Source: Paenibacillus pinisoli
GTDB taxonomy: Bacteria; Bacillota; Bacilli; Paenibacillales; Paenibacillaceae
Reading direction: 5' to 3'
Length of the DNA: 64,000 nt
Assembly (NCBI RefSeq): GCF_003605435.1
Contig: NZ_QXQB01000002.1
Coordinates: forward strand, 1,240,001 to 1,304,000
Below are positions 36,302 through 45,598 of the stretch, piece by piece (within the stretch, counting starts at the first letter, position 1; every line of letters begins with the position of its first letter). Under the pieces are notes generated by a model. That model was not told the origin of the DNA. It did not search any database and saw only the letters and a list, made by a program, of their open reading frames with translations. The translations under genes were made by a program, and so were the position numbers.

Positions 36302-37225
36302 ATGAAGAGACCTAACATTGTTGTAATAGGAAGCTTAAATATGGATATCGCGGTCGAAGCGGAGCGTGCCCCTCTCATGGGAGAGACGCTTATGGGCAAT
36401 GGGGTCCATTTCATTCCCGGAGGGAAAGGCGCCAATCAAGCCGTGGCCGCTGCCAGGCTTGGCGCTCGCACCACGATGATTGGCGCGGTGGGCAGCGACA
36501 GCTTTGGAGCTGAGCTCCGGGATTCTCTAGGGAAAAGCGGAGTCGATGTATTCGGGATTAAAACGGAGGAAGGCATTCCGACTGGCATTGCCACTATTCT
36601 TCTCGCGCAAGGGGATAATCAGATTGTGGTGGTCCCAGGAGCGAATGCCCACTGTCTCCCGGCAGACGTGTACCGGCATGAAGAACTCCTTGCTCAAGCT
36701 GATGTGGTGCTTCTGCAGTTGGAGATTCCTTTGAAAACAGTCATCGCTGCAGCAGAAGTCGCCAAACGTCACGGCAGAACAGTCATATTAAATCCTGGCC
36801 CCGCCAGAGACTTGCCGGAGGAGCTGCTGAAGCATATAGACTATATTACTCCGAATCGTTCGGAGCTTGGCCTGCTTACCGGAATGGATACATCGGAGGA
36901 GCAGTGGAGAGAAGCAACGAAGCGTATGGCCCAAATGGGTCCGCGCCATGTCATCACTACATTAGGCTCGCAAGGCTCAGGCTATATGAACGCGGACATG
37001 CAGATAACGGCCGTCCCGGCATACCGGGTTCCTGTCATCGATACGACCGGAGCCGGCGATTCCTTCAACGGCGGGCTGGCTTACGCTTTAGCCGCAGGAA
37101 GCGACCTCGACAGCGCCGTACGTTTTGCCACCAAGGTATCCGCTCTGGCTGTCACCAGATTCGGCGCCCAAGCGGGCATGCCTTCTCTTGAAAAAGTAGA
37201 GACGTTCGACTGGAGCGCCGTATAG
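36302..37225 (+). CDS. rbsK: Ribokinase
   Basis: 307 residues of the PfkB family with ribokinase-specific signatures: GSLNMDIAVEAERAP at the start, GGKGANQAVAAARLG (substrate site) and DTTGAGDSFNGGLAYAL (catalytic Asp and anion hole). It phosphorylates ribose to ribose-5-phosphate. Start is ATG 36302 with GGAG eight bases upstream; the GTG at 36293 lies within that site. In this operon its substrate would be ribose released by the nucleoside hydrolase. Confidence 0.94.
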   Translation: MKRPNIVVIGSLNMDIAVEAERAPLMGETLMGNGVHFIPGGKGANQAVAAARLGARTTMIGAVGSDSFGAELRDSLGKSGVDVFGIKTEEGIPTGIATILLAQGDNQIVVVPGANAHCLPADVYRHEELLAQADVVLLQLEIPLKTVIAAAEVAKRHGRTVILNPGPARDLPEELLKHIDYITPNRSELGLLTGMDTSEEQWREATKRMAQMGPRHVITTLGSQGSGYMNADMQITAVPAYRVPVIDTTGAGDSFNGGLAYALAAGSDLDSAVRFATKVSALAVTRFGAQAGMPSLEKVETFDWSAV

Positions 37226-37281
37226 GCGCGACTTATGTGAAGGTGCAGAGCATATGTGGATATAGTTCTTTCATTGAATAA

Positions 37282-37312
37282 AACCCCAGCAGCCGTGGTG
37301 GCTGCTGGGGTT
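37282..37312 (+). terminator. Intrinsic terminator after rbsK
   Basis: Thirteen-bp perfect stem AACCCCAGCAGCC / GGCTGCTGGGGTT. On the minus strand it also follows the tmRNA-tail-like sequence at 37345-37381. Confidence 0.85.
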
Positions 37313-37344
37313 CTTAACGTTTGTTCATTTGGAAGTGCTTTTCA

Positions 37345-37381
37345 CGGTGGAGTCGAGGAAAATTGATCTCCTGTCCAAAGG
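37345..37381 (-). repeat. tmRNA 3'-end-like sequence, copy 1
   Basis: Read on the minus strand it gives CCTTTGGACAGGAG...TTCCTCGACTCCACCG, resembling a degraded tmRNA T-arm and CCA-bearing acceptor end (expected ...GGGTTCGATTCCCCTCGCCTCCACCA). A terminator (37312-37282) follows it. It may be an old integrase attachment site or a displaced ssrA end. Confidence 0.45.
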
Positions 37382-37393
37382 TCCCTCTCGATA

Positions 37394-37759
37394 CTATAGC
37401 GAAAATTCAGTAACGCCCTTTTTATAAGCATATTTCAACGTATAAGCTCCTTCTTCTATACCATAAGGCATTGTAGCTATTTTTATCTTGGTATAATCAA
37501 GTCTGCTCTCTCTCAAAACTCTTTTGATCAAGGCGATGCTCTGATCTTCTTCCGTCACGACACAAAATATGTTAAGCACATACTTCTTCGGATCGGCGAT
37601 GCATCTCCCCATATCAAATCCATCCACTGAGCCTAACTCAGCATCTGCTAGAGAGATCTCTAAGTATTCCATTACTTTATCTTTTAACCAATGGTCGCGC
37701 GCACTGCCTTTGGCGCTTTTCAGAGGATATTGTACAACTAACCAAAACTTTTCACTCAT
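37394..37759 (-). CDS. Hypothetical small soluble protein
   Basis: 121 residues, no signal peptide or transmembrane segment, alternating strands and helices (FWLVVQYPL; VLNIFCVVTEED; IKIATMPYG). I do not recognise the family. It lies on the same strand as, and 175 bases after, the DUF2357/McrB-like pair, separated by a terminator. A GGTGA ribosome site precedes ATG 37759. Confidence 0.65.
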   Translation of the reverse strand: MSEKFWLVVQYPLKSAKGSARDHWLKDKVMEYLEISLADAELGSVDGFDMGRCIADPKKYVLNIFCVVTEEDQSIALIKRVLRESRLDYTKIKIATMPYGIEEGAYTLKYAYKKGVTEFSL

Positions 37760-37887
37760 TCAGATTTCACCAGCCTATATACAGATAATATATACTGCAC
37801 GAATGCGTTTGCTCATCCTTATCCTTCAAGGGATTTGCTTATTCATTATAACAAAGAAATTTTGCAAATGGGATTGTTTGTTAATAA

Positions 37888-37915
37888 CGAAAACACCATC
37901 CGACTCCGGATGGTG
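37888..37915 (-). terminator. Intrinsic terminator after the DUF2357 gene
   Basis: CACCATCCG / CGGATGGTG stem with TTTTCGTTATT on the minus strand. Confidence 0.85.
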
Positions 37916-37934
37916 CCCACTAATCCCCAAATAT

Positions 37935-40346
37935 TCACTCTCTCAAATGTATCCCTATTATCTTGCTTGCCAAATCTACCTGATTATGATTAAGTTCTAC
38001 TTTAACAGCACCTATTCGACGCTGCTCACGCCATGTCACAAGATCCTCATCTGTATTTAGCTTTAGCTCAGCGATTTCAAAAGCACGATCAAACATATAT
38101 TTAGAAGTATACAAAAGCGAATATATCCCTCTGCCTCCTGGTACGATTGGTTTCTCACGCTTAAACCATTCTTGTACCGTAAACTTCACATATAATTTTT
38201 CCTCTGAGCCGTATCTCGCTGGTCGCTCTAAGATCTCTTTACGACGTAATACCTTCCAATCAGCCACCTTACCGTACCAGTTCACGCCAGCTTCTCCCTG
38301 GCCATGAAACTGATTTCTTGACTGATAAAGCGCTATGTATTCAAGCTGTGTTAATAAAGAGTGATCGGATATATTCTCTAATGGAACATGGTAAAATTTA
38401 TACCGCAGTGCATCCTCTAATTGTGAGACCTCTCTAAGTGATCCTACAAGAACATTTTTACCTGTCATCAGATTACGATAGTATTCCTTTGTTCCTCTTG
38501 GACGAATTGAACGTTCATAAGCCTTCTCCGGACTATCTAATATTATCTCATCCAAGAAGTCCTCCATTAACTTCGTAGAGTTGGGTAAAAACGGGAATGC
38601 ACCCACATTAATTAATTCGATGCTTTTATAAAACTGATGATTTCGGTACTCTTCCTCATTATGATATGGAAATAATACATATGCACCAAACATACTCCGC
38701 TCCAACTCTCGGCTCTTGATATCAGTGTAGACGATTGCATCACGGTAACGATGCATCGTATTGATATCCTCTTCTTCCGGTCCTGGTATCCTATATTTAC
38801 GGTGATATGAAGTGCCCTCATAAGCCGGGTTCAAGCGGTACTTAGCATCAAATATATACTTATATTCTACGGCGGAATCATTTTTCTTAAGTGTAAGAAC
38901 ATTATCAGGCTTCTGCCCCAAAGTCTCACTATGATCCCCTTTAGGAAGGCTATTGTAGTAAAGGGTGAATTTTTCACCATTCTTAGGGTTACGGTAAACC
39001 ATCTTTGCCTGCTGAGATTTATCCAATGTTACGAACAAGCCCGTATGATACACCTTTATGATATCTTGTTGTAGCAACTCATATTTCCGTCCAAGAAGTT
39101 CATGGATTTTCAGGAAACACCAATATTCATATAATTGGGCCAAATCCTTCATCGATAGTCTGAATAAGTCACTTTGAATAGATAAGCCTTTCATGAGCAT
39201 CAGGTAATTACGATAAACTTCTCGATAGCCTGGTGCCATCTGTAAGACAAGTGATACCGAAAGCTGGTTTATTTCCCCAACGTCCAAGAAATCAAATTTC
39301 AATAATCGCTGGAGTTGCGTTTGCATAAAGCCCAAGCGTTTAGTTAAAAGCGGATCCTGCTGGCGTTTTTTTTCGGATAAGCGTTTTTTTAAGTCATTGA
39401 GTTTATTGTAAATACGTAACAGTACCCAACGTACAAAACGATTTTCTATCGTATCATAATTAACCTGCCGTTTAGTTTCCACCGCATGACTTGGATAAAA
39501 CATCTTATCTTTTACAGGAATAAAGCCTAGCTTCTCATCAGGAACAAGAAGATGTGGTCGTTTTGTTAAAAGGGTTAAGCTTTCTCTGCCAGCCTTCTTC
39601 ACCTTCGCCACATCCACCATTCGCTTCTCGCACTCTAGCTTGGAATGAGGGGCTAGTTTAATCCGCTCCACAGCATTAACCAACTGACCGAATATATGTT
39701 GAAGTATAGTGAAGAATTCCGTTAAACTTTGATTACCTGTTCCCTTAAGCCCCGTTAAATTGTACGTTTTCCTAAGAAAATCAAATGACAGATTATAAAT
39801 CTGTTGATTCACATCTCGAAGAATCATTTGATAGTCATGCTTATAATCAATTTTGGCAGGAAAGATCTCCAATTGTAATTGAAAGATAGGATTTCCGTTT
39901 AGCCGAAACTCTAGTTCTGTAAGCCCAACTTCGTTTTGAAATTGTAATATACCAGCTAAAATCATTTTGCCTAATGGTTTAACAGCCTGCCTCAGAAAGA
40001 CATTATCATGATGAAATGATAATGCTATTTCTTCTTTTTTTTCGACTACTAACTCATAGCTTTGTGTTTCAAAAAATATTGGCAAGCTCTGTTCTCCCAT
40101 TTGCCAAATAGCCAATTCTTTAAGCTCTGGATTAAATAAAGAAATAGCTTCAATCTTTAGGGATGGAGAAGTAGCAGATACCTGTAACCCAGCGGCCACC
40201 CATGCTTTCTCATTAGTACGGTGTAAATGTAAAGTCTCAACCGTAGGGTGAAAGGGTTTTCCTTTAATATATAGATTAAATAAGTTTGTCTCTACGTATA
40301 GAAGCTCAACACTTTCATTAGGAAAGCCAGAATGAGGTGAAGCCAT
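37935..40346 (-). CDS. DUF2357-type nuclease-domain protein, partner of McrB-like AAA+
   Basis: 803 residues from ATG 40346, preceded by two GGAGG sites; the longer frame to 40376 has no such site. The N-terminal half is a beta-rich DUF2357-like region. Near residue 500 a PD-(D/E)XK-type nuclease core appears: an acidic residue in VEYKYIFDAKYR, with the D-x-K of the motif. It overlaps the McrB-like gene by about 29 bases. In known two-gene systems of this kind the AAA+ NTPase loads or drives this nuclease on modified or foreign DNA. The locus is visibly AT-rich compared with its neighbours, suggesting transfer. The exact target is unknown. Confidence 0.82.
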   Translation of the reverse strand: MASPHSGFPNESVELLYVETNLFNLYIKGKPFHPTVETLHLHRTNEKAWVAAGLQVSATSPSLKIEAISLFNPELKELAIWQMGEQSLPIFFETQSYELVVEKKEEIALSFHHDNVFLRQAVKPLGKMILAGILQFQNEVGLTELEFRLNGNPIFQLQLEIFPAKIDYKHDYQMILRDVNQQIYNLSFDFLRKTYNLTGLKGTGNQSLTEFFTILQHIFGQLVNAVERIKLAPHSKLECEKRMVDVAKVKKAGRESLTLLTKRPHLLVPDEKLGFIPVKDKMFYPSHAVETKRQVNYDTIENRFVRWVLLRIYNKLNDLKKRLSEKKRQQDPLLTKRLGFMQTQLQRLLKFDFLDVGEINQLSVSLVLQMAPGYREVYRNYLMLMKGLSIQSDLFRLSMKDLAQLYEYWCFLKIHELLGRKYELLQQDIIKVYHTGLFVTLDKSQQAKMVYRNPKNGEKFTLYYNSLPKGDHSETLGQKPDNVLTLKKNDSAVEYKYIFDAKYRLNPAYEGTSYHRKYRIPGPEEEDINTMHRYRDAIVYTDIKSRELERSMFGAYVLFPYHNEEEYRNHQFYKSIELINVGAFPFLPNSTKLMEDFLDEIILDSPEKAYERSIRPRGTKEYYRNLMTGKNVLVGSLREVSQLEDALRYKFYHVPLENISDHSLLTQLEYIALYQSRNQFHGQGEAGVNWYGKVADWKVLRRKEILERPARYGSEEKLYVKFTVQEWFKREKPIVPGGRGIYSLLYTSKYMFDRAFEIAELKLNTDEDLVTWREQRRIGAVKVELNHNQVDLASKIIGIHLRE

Positions 40347-43083
40347 CTTCCTCCAACCTCCGTAACATAAAAGCAATCTTTCGAGCGGTTTGCGGATGTT
40401 TCGCTGTTTCTACCGTATGGCTAGCGCTCCATCTCTCATATAAACCTGAGGCATCATCCATTAGCTCCGAAATCGGCAATGTTCTACCTAATGCTCCTTG
40501 CATCAATTGAAGTAATGCATGTTTAACGGAAGAACTACTCCCTTGAACACGGGGTAATATCTTTTGAAGCAGTTGTTGATCGAATGCAGCATCCTCAGTA
40601 AATAACTGAAACCGCTCATTATAAATCATATAAAAGCAAACTGCATCGCGAATCCGGAAACCAACATGGGAATGGATTTCTTCTAAAATTTCGTTAATCT
40701 TTACGAGCTTTTCAGTAGTTCTATGTACCAAATCATAATGATCTTGATAGACATCAACTAACTGTAAATACTCGCTACGTAAGAACGAATTATCTACTTT
40801 CTTTATCCCTTTGTCATGTGCGGATCCTACCTTAAACATTGGGAACTGCCCTAAATTGATATAATTAAACTCAATTGTATTTGCACGGTCGAGTACTTTT
40901 TTGCTGAAGGGATGTGTGGTCTCATCCATGTTCACAGTACCAACCAAATAAACATTATCAGGCAGGGTCAAGTTACCATACACCTGTTGATCCTCTAGAC
41001 TTAGGGATTCTGTATAGATTAATGGAGCCGTTACGATATGGTTGCTTTTCCATTCTTGTGTCTCAATAACACTGAGTACATCACTGAAGTAATGTTCAAC
41101 TCTAGCCAGATTCATTTCATCTAAGCAGATAAAATATGACTTCTGACGATTCTCCGCTTTTGATGCCTCAACCAGTACCTCTGCCAACTGCCCTGGGCGA
41201 AACGATCCCGATAGATCTTTATATCCTAGTAAATCAGAGGGATCACTCCAATCTGGTCTTACGGGGATAAGTGTGAACTGCTTATTATTACTTGTTGCAC
41301 CAAGAGCCTCTGCGAATAACTTAACAAGCTTTGTTTTCCCTGTTCCTGATACACCTGCCAGTATAACAAATGGTTTGGTCTTAAGTGATAAATAGAGGTT
41401 CTCTATTAACAAGTCGGGAAAGTGAAATCCTTTTTGCTTAATATAGTCCTTAATGTTTTCGATTCGTTCCGGTACAATTGATGCATCCAAAGGTTCACTC
41501 TCCCTATTCCCTTGAAAAATATACTTTTCTCCTGACTTTTGAATAAATAAAAGTTCTTCCAACCAATTCAACATAAACCTCGATCTATTCTCTTGGGTGA
41601 CCTTTCCCCATTCATCTTGCATTTGCATTATATTTATAAACTTCTCATTAAAAGTTCCCAAAGAGAACTCATTTAATTGTCGAACAATAGTTATTGCCAT
41701 ATTTATTATTTTTATTAGGTTGCTGCTCTCGTCACTGTTTTCATCATTGGCTAGCTTTTCTCTAAGTAAGTTAATTTGCTCCGAGCTCAACCGCCATGGA
41801 TTTGAATCCAAAGCATTGAAATATTGAATTCCTAATGAAGTTAATGAATAATAACTATTATCTATATATATCAAATCGAGTTCCAGCAATGCACGTCCAA
41901 TATGTTGGATTCGTTCCCTAGGATGTTTTACTTCATCACCTGAAATTAATACGATTGATTGATTGGCTACCAATTCATCTAAATCAATTGGAGTAGGTAA
42001 TTCCTTTCCTAGATAAGCGATAATACCCTGCGCTAAGTAGAGATGAGCCAGTGTATATTTAAATATTGGTCTTTTATCAAGACTATTGGCTGTCACTGTT
42101 TCTGCGTAAAATTTATAGTTTGAAATCATATTGTCTAAATCAGCAATTAATTGATCATCATCTGGAATATGACCCCGTTCATAACGAATATATGCGACAG
42201 TGGAAATTTGATAATCTCGACCTAGACCACTGGAAGTTAGGTGGATATACTCATCCTTTTGCATATTATCAAGCGGTAGTAGCTCACGCATTTCCCTGAC
42301 CTTCTGCTCGAGATATTGATACCCATTTCTTCTCCCACGATCTTTAAGTGGAAGGGTAACCCCCTGAGCCAACGTCAAATAGACCGAACTCATATCCTCG
42401 GCAAATAAATACACCACATATTCTCCATGCTGTGTAGTTTCAGTTATTCGCTTATCCATAATTGCTAGCCAAGGAATATTAGCCCAATTTCCCTGACCGA
42501 TCGATCCCTGTACTTTGTACCTCTGATCGATAAATGATAGTTTTCTTATATTTTCTGGAAGCGCTTGTCTCAGTAATTCACCTAATGGATGATTGGAGAA
42601 CGGTTGTGTCTTAGCACTTATGTAACTACTCATGATTTGGTTCAAAGTCTGTTTTAGTGATATGGGTGAAGTTAAATTATTATTATAGCTATCTAATTCA
42701 GTTAAGGCGTATCTGCGTAATTCATTAATCATATTGTCATTCAGCTGGTCCCAAATTAATGACTTAAAAGAAATCTTTTGTCCTCCGTCACTTTCCTCTA
42801 GTACCGAAGATAGTGCTTTAATAGGCGTGTAGAGCAATGACCTTGTTTTACTTAGAGTAAAATCTGACCAGCTTGCTGCTACACCACTCGGTGGTTCATC
42901 TACCTTTTCCCCATTTGCGATGCTACTTTGGTAATAGGTTAGGAATCGGCTTGCGACGCTATCAAGTGAAATCAATGGATTATTAGTGATCTGATACTCA
43001 TCTATTATAGAAAGGATAAGCACCATTTTATATGACTTTTGCTTGCTTCTAAATATCGAGGATAATTCGGCAGGAAGTGACAT
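40318..43083 (-). CDS. McrB-like AAA+ NTPase with DUF3578-type N-terminal domain
   Basis: 921 residues. The N-terminal ~370 residues include a MrcB/DUF3578-like region (VYLTLAQGVTLPLKDRG), probably DNA-binding. A winged-helix-like linker follows. The C-terminal ~330 residues are an McrB-type AAA+ module: Walker A GVSGTGKT (577-584), Walker B FICLDEMNLARVEHYFSDVL (~645) and sensor region GTVNMDETTHPFSKKVLDRAN. The GTP-selective MNTAD motif of E. coli McrB is replaced by VNMDE, so nucleotide preference is open. Start ATG 43083 follows GGAGG. It forms an operon with the DUF2357 nuclease: a type IV restriction-like defence pair. Confidence 0.85.
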   Translation of the reverse strand: MSLPAELSSIFRSKQKSYKMVLILSIIDEYQITNNPLISLDSVASRFLTYYQSSIANGEKVDEPPSGVAASWSDFTLSKTRSLLYTPIKALSSVLEESDGGQKISFKSLIWDQLNDNMINELRRYALTELDSYNNNLTSPISLKQTLNQIMSSYISAKTQPFSNHPLGELLRQALPENIRKLSFIDQRYKVQGSIGQGNWANIPWLAIMDKRITETTQHGEYVVYLFAEDMSSVYLTLAQGVTLPLKDRGRRNGYQYLEQKVREMRELLPLDNMQKDEYIHLTSSGLGRDYQISTVAYIRYERGHIPDDDQLIADLDNMISNYKFYAETVTANSLDKRPIFKYTLAHLYLAQGIIAYLGKELPTPIDLDELVANQSIVLISGDEVKHPRERIQHIGRALLELDLIYIDNSYYSLTSLGIQYFNALDSNPWRLSSEQINLLREKLANDENSDESSNLIKIINMAITIVRQLNEFSLGTFNEKFINIMQMQDEWGKVTQENRSRFMLNWLEELLFIQKSGEKYIFQGNRESEPLDASIVPERIENIKDYIKQKGFHFPDLLIENLYLSLKTKPFVILAGVSGTGKTKLVKLFAEALGATSNNKQFTLIPVRPDWSDPSDLLGYKDLSGSFRPGQLAEVLVEASKAENRQKSYFICLDEMNLARVEHYFSDVLSVIETQEWKSNHIVTAPLIYTESLSLEDQQVYGNLTLPDNVYLVGTVNMDETTHPFSKKVLDRANTIEFNYINLGQFPMFKVGSAHDKGIKKVDNSFLRSEYLQLVDVYQDHYDLVHRTTEKLVKINEILEEIHSHVGFRIRDAVCFYMIYNERFQLFTEDAAFDQQLLQKILPRVQGSSSSVKHALLQLMQGALGRTLPISELMDDASGLYERWSASHTVETAKHPQTARKIAFMLRRLEEDGFTSFWLS

Positions 43084-43299
43084 GATTGTTTCCTCCAGTA
43101 CTAAGGTTCAATTGGCACTATTATACTATAAGAAATATTCCATGGGGATATATTCCATCCTAAGAGAGCAATAGAAAGAATTTCTGCAAACATGACTAAC
43201 AACTTAAACAAGCTGGCGCCAGTTTAATACCAACTCCAGCTTATTAGCTAATATTTTTTATGTCTGCTATTTTAACTAATGACCGGTATGGCCAAGTTT

Positions 43300-43536
43300 T
43301 TAATACCTGCTCAACTTAGCAAGCAGATTGGGGACATATATATGCGTTTCAGTCTTGGCCCGAATCCGTTTCCCTTGGAGATAAATGATGATTTCCTCTG
43401 AATACTGAATGATTTTGATAATATCGATATATTTGAAATCATAACGTTTGCCTCTACGATTGATATCGGTGAATGAATACTCCCACATCATAATCTTCCA
43501 TTTGCGTCTGAGCACGTATAGGAAGCTCCGAACCAA
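43300..43536 (-). pseudogene. Possible truncated membrane-associated protein (weak YcxB-like)
   Basis: A minus-strand frame of ~78 codons from a TTG; the open frame extends ~27 codons further upstream (hydrophobic, LILPFASFFGIYTSILV) to a stop at about 43616 without a good start or ribosome site. A transmembrane segment followed by WEYSFTD...DFKYIDIIKI...YLQGKR...IYVPN resembles the C-terminal half of YcxB-like proteins. Probably a 5'-truncated remnant next to the defence locus. Confidence 0.35.
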
Positions 43537-43669
43537 TATCGAAGTATATATACCGAAAAAACTAGCAAATGGCAGGATAAGTGAAAGCGTTGTCGAACAA
43601 CTTATGAGATTGGGATATATGATTCATTGACATTCATGGGCACTAGGACCGAGGGAGAGAAACGGCATC

Positions 43670-45424
43670 ATGTTTAAACTTAAGAATCGTTTGGCTGTAA
43701 AATTATCTATTAGCATTCTGGCGCTGCTCGTTATTTTGTCTGCCACTCTCATCTACATGCAAATCCAGAACATCAAGAAGGCCAGCAACGAAACGATCGG
43801 CAGCTTTAGTATTCATATAGCCGAAGCATACGCACAGCGATTCGACTTGAATGCTTACAAACAATTTTTGAATGATCCGCAAGAGAATGATTTGTACTGG
43901 AGCATCCGCGAAGAGATGAACCAGTTCCGCTCAGAGATTGGCGCACAGTATGTATACACCTTTATGATTGACGACCAAAGACAGCCTGTCCTGCTTATTG
44001 ACGGACAACCTAAGGAATCGGATTCCGCTTCTCCAATCGGGGAAATCACCGATGTGCCTGAAGCATCTATTAATGCGCTGTTGAACGGGGAATCCTCGAA
44101 GAGCGACGTGATCCGCAACCTCGTATACGGAGATTATATCTCTTCATATGCGCCTCTTCACGATGCGGACGGAACGATGATCGGAGTGCTAGGCATCGAT
44201 ACCAATGTGTCCGTTGCATCCACGATTCATCGGGAAATTATGAAAAACAGCACCCCATTATTCATTATAATGGGAAGTTTAACCTTGCTGATTTTCGCTC
44301 TGATTGCATGGTTTATGTTCAGAGCCCTGCGGCCTCTACGCCTTATCGTAGGCGGTGCGGAGGCCATAGCCCGGGGCGATCTCGCGGAAGCGAGGACGAT
44401 TCTGCTCGCCAGAAATGTGAAGTCCAGCGATGAAATCGGTCAAGCGCATTCCGCTATGAACAAAATGCTGGAGCGGCTGGGAGCCACCCTTGGCGATGTC
44501 CTTGGCAATATCACTGTAACGACAGACGATCTCGTCCAATCTACCGAGCGATTCAGCTTGGAGGTGAACCAGCTGGTCTCCTTGAACCAACAGCTTGAGC
44601 AATCCATTACCGAACTGGCGGACGGGGCGCAGCATCAACGTATCGCTGCTGAAGAGAGCGCCAAATCCATGGAAGAAATTATCGTTGCTATCCAGCGAGT
44701 GTCCGAAGCCTCCTCCGATGTATCCAACGCTTCCGGTGAAGCATTGGATACAGTCGAGCACGGACGCAGCTCCATTAACGGTTTGAAGGAGCAAGTCGCT
44801 TTCATGTCTCAGGTTGTCCACCAGACCACAACCTCCGTACAAGCGCTGAATACGTATATGGTGGAGATTGAGCCTGTCCTTCATTCGATTGCCAGCATTG
44901 CCGACCTCACCAAGCTGCTTGCGCTTAATGCTTCTATTGAAGCCGCGCGAGCAGGCGAACATGGCTCAGGCTTTGCCGTCGTTGCCGGAGAAGTGCGCAA
45001 GCTAGCGGAAGCCTCCTCGGTGTCCGCAGCGCATATTACCTCGCTGCTGCAGCAAATCCAGCAGGAATCCTCGCAGATCGGATCGTGGATGTTGAAAGAA
45101 AGCGATGAGATGGCGAAAAGCACAGAGCTGTTCAACCAAGTGGAATTGCTGTTCAACCATACGGCTGACCGGTTTCTGATCGTTAACGAACAAATTCAGG
45201 ATATTTCAGCCGCTGCCCAAGAAATATCGGCCGGCTCCGAAGAAATCGCCGCATCGGTTGAGCAAATCTCGCAAATCTCAGCAACAGCTGCGGAAAACGC
45301 GTCAGCCGTTCAATCGATGTCAGCCAATCAGCTGCAAGCCACGAAACGTATAGCCGATACGAGCAAGCAGCTCGAGACAAGGACGACCGGCCTGGAAGAA
45401 GCGGTATCGAAGTTCAAGCTATAA
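43670..45424 (+). CDS. Methyl-accepting chemotaxis protein
   Basis: 584 residues: a transmembrane helix (~10-30), an extracellular dCache/single-Cache-like sensor (~35-195, [10 protein letters not shown] near its end), a second transmembrane helix (~205-225), a HAMP domain (~225-280) and the cytoplasmic signalling hairpin with its tip [20 protein letters not shown] (quoted in part; ~430). The tip sequence recruits CheA/CheW. It is monocistronic and followed by a strong terminator. The ligand is unknown. Confidence 0.93.
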   Translation: MFKLKNRLAVKLSISILALLVILSATLIYMQIQNIKKASNETIGSFSIHIAEAYAQRFDLNAYKQFLNDPQENDLYWSIREEMNQFRSEIGAQYVYTFMIDDQRQPVLLIDGQPKESDSASPIGEITDVPEASINALLNGESSKSDVIRNLVYGDYISSYAPLHDADGTMIGVLGIDTNVSVASTIHREIMKNSTPLFIIMGSLTLLIFALIAWFMFRALRPLRLIVGGAEAIARGDLAEARTILLARNVKSSDEIGQAHSAMNKMLERLGATLGDVLGNITVTTDDLVQSTERFSLEVNQLVSLNQQLEQSITELADGAQHQRIAAEESAKSMEEIIVAIQRVSEASSDVSNASGEALDTVEHGRSSINGLKEQVAFMSQVVHQTTTSVQALNTYMVEIEPVLHSIASIADLTKLLALNASIEAARAGEHGSGFAVVAGEVRKLAEASSVSAAHITSLLQQIQQESSQIGSWMLKESDEMAKSTELFNQVELLFNHTADRFLIVNEQIQDISAAAQEISAGSEEIAASVEQISQISATAAENASAVQSMSANQLQATKRIADTSKQLETRTTGLEEAVSKFKL

Positions 45425-45444
45425 CCGTCTCGCGATATAAAGCA

Positions 45445-45474
45445 AAAATCCACAACCTCGCGGTTGTGGATTTT
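45445..45474 (+). terminator. Intrinsic terminator after the chemoreceptor gene
   Basis: Thirteen-bp perfect stem AAAATCCACAACC / GGTTGTGGATTTT with a four-base loop. It can also serve the RiPP operon that converges from the right. Confidence 0.92.
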
Positions 45475-45598
45475 ACTTTTGGGCCGGGTCAGGATTTCGC
45501 CCGTTCCGTAATCTTTTGGTCGACATTAGCGGCGCTCTGCCAGTTTTCTCCCTTCGGGATTCATTGAGCAACTGAATGTCGAAGCATGGCCCTCTCTT

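Noticed and set aside
45475..45520. A fifth tmRNA-tail-like site after the chemoreceptor terminator
   Set aside because: GGGCCGGGTCAGGATTTCGCCC is only loosely similar and lacks the TGGTGGAGGC end; it cannot be separated from chance.
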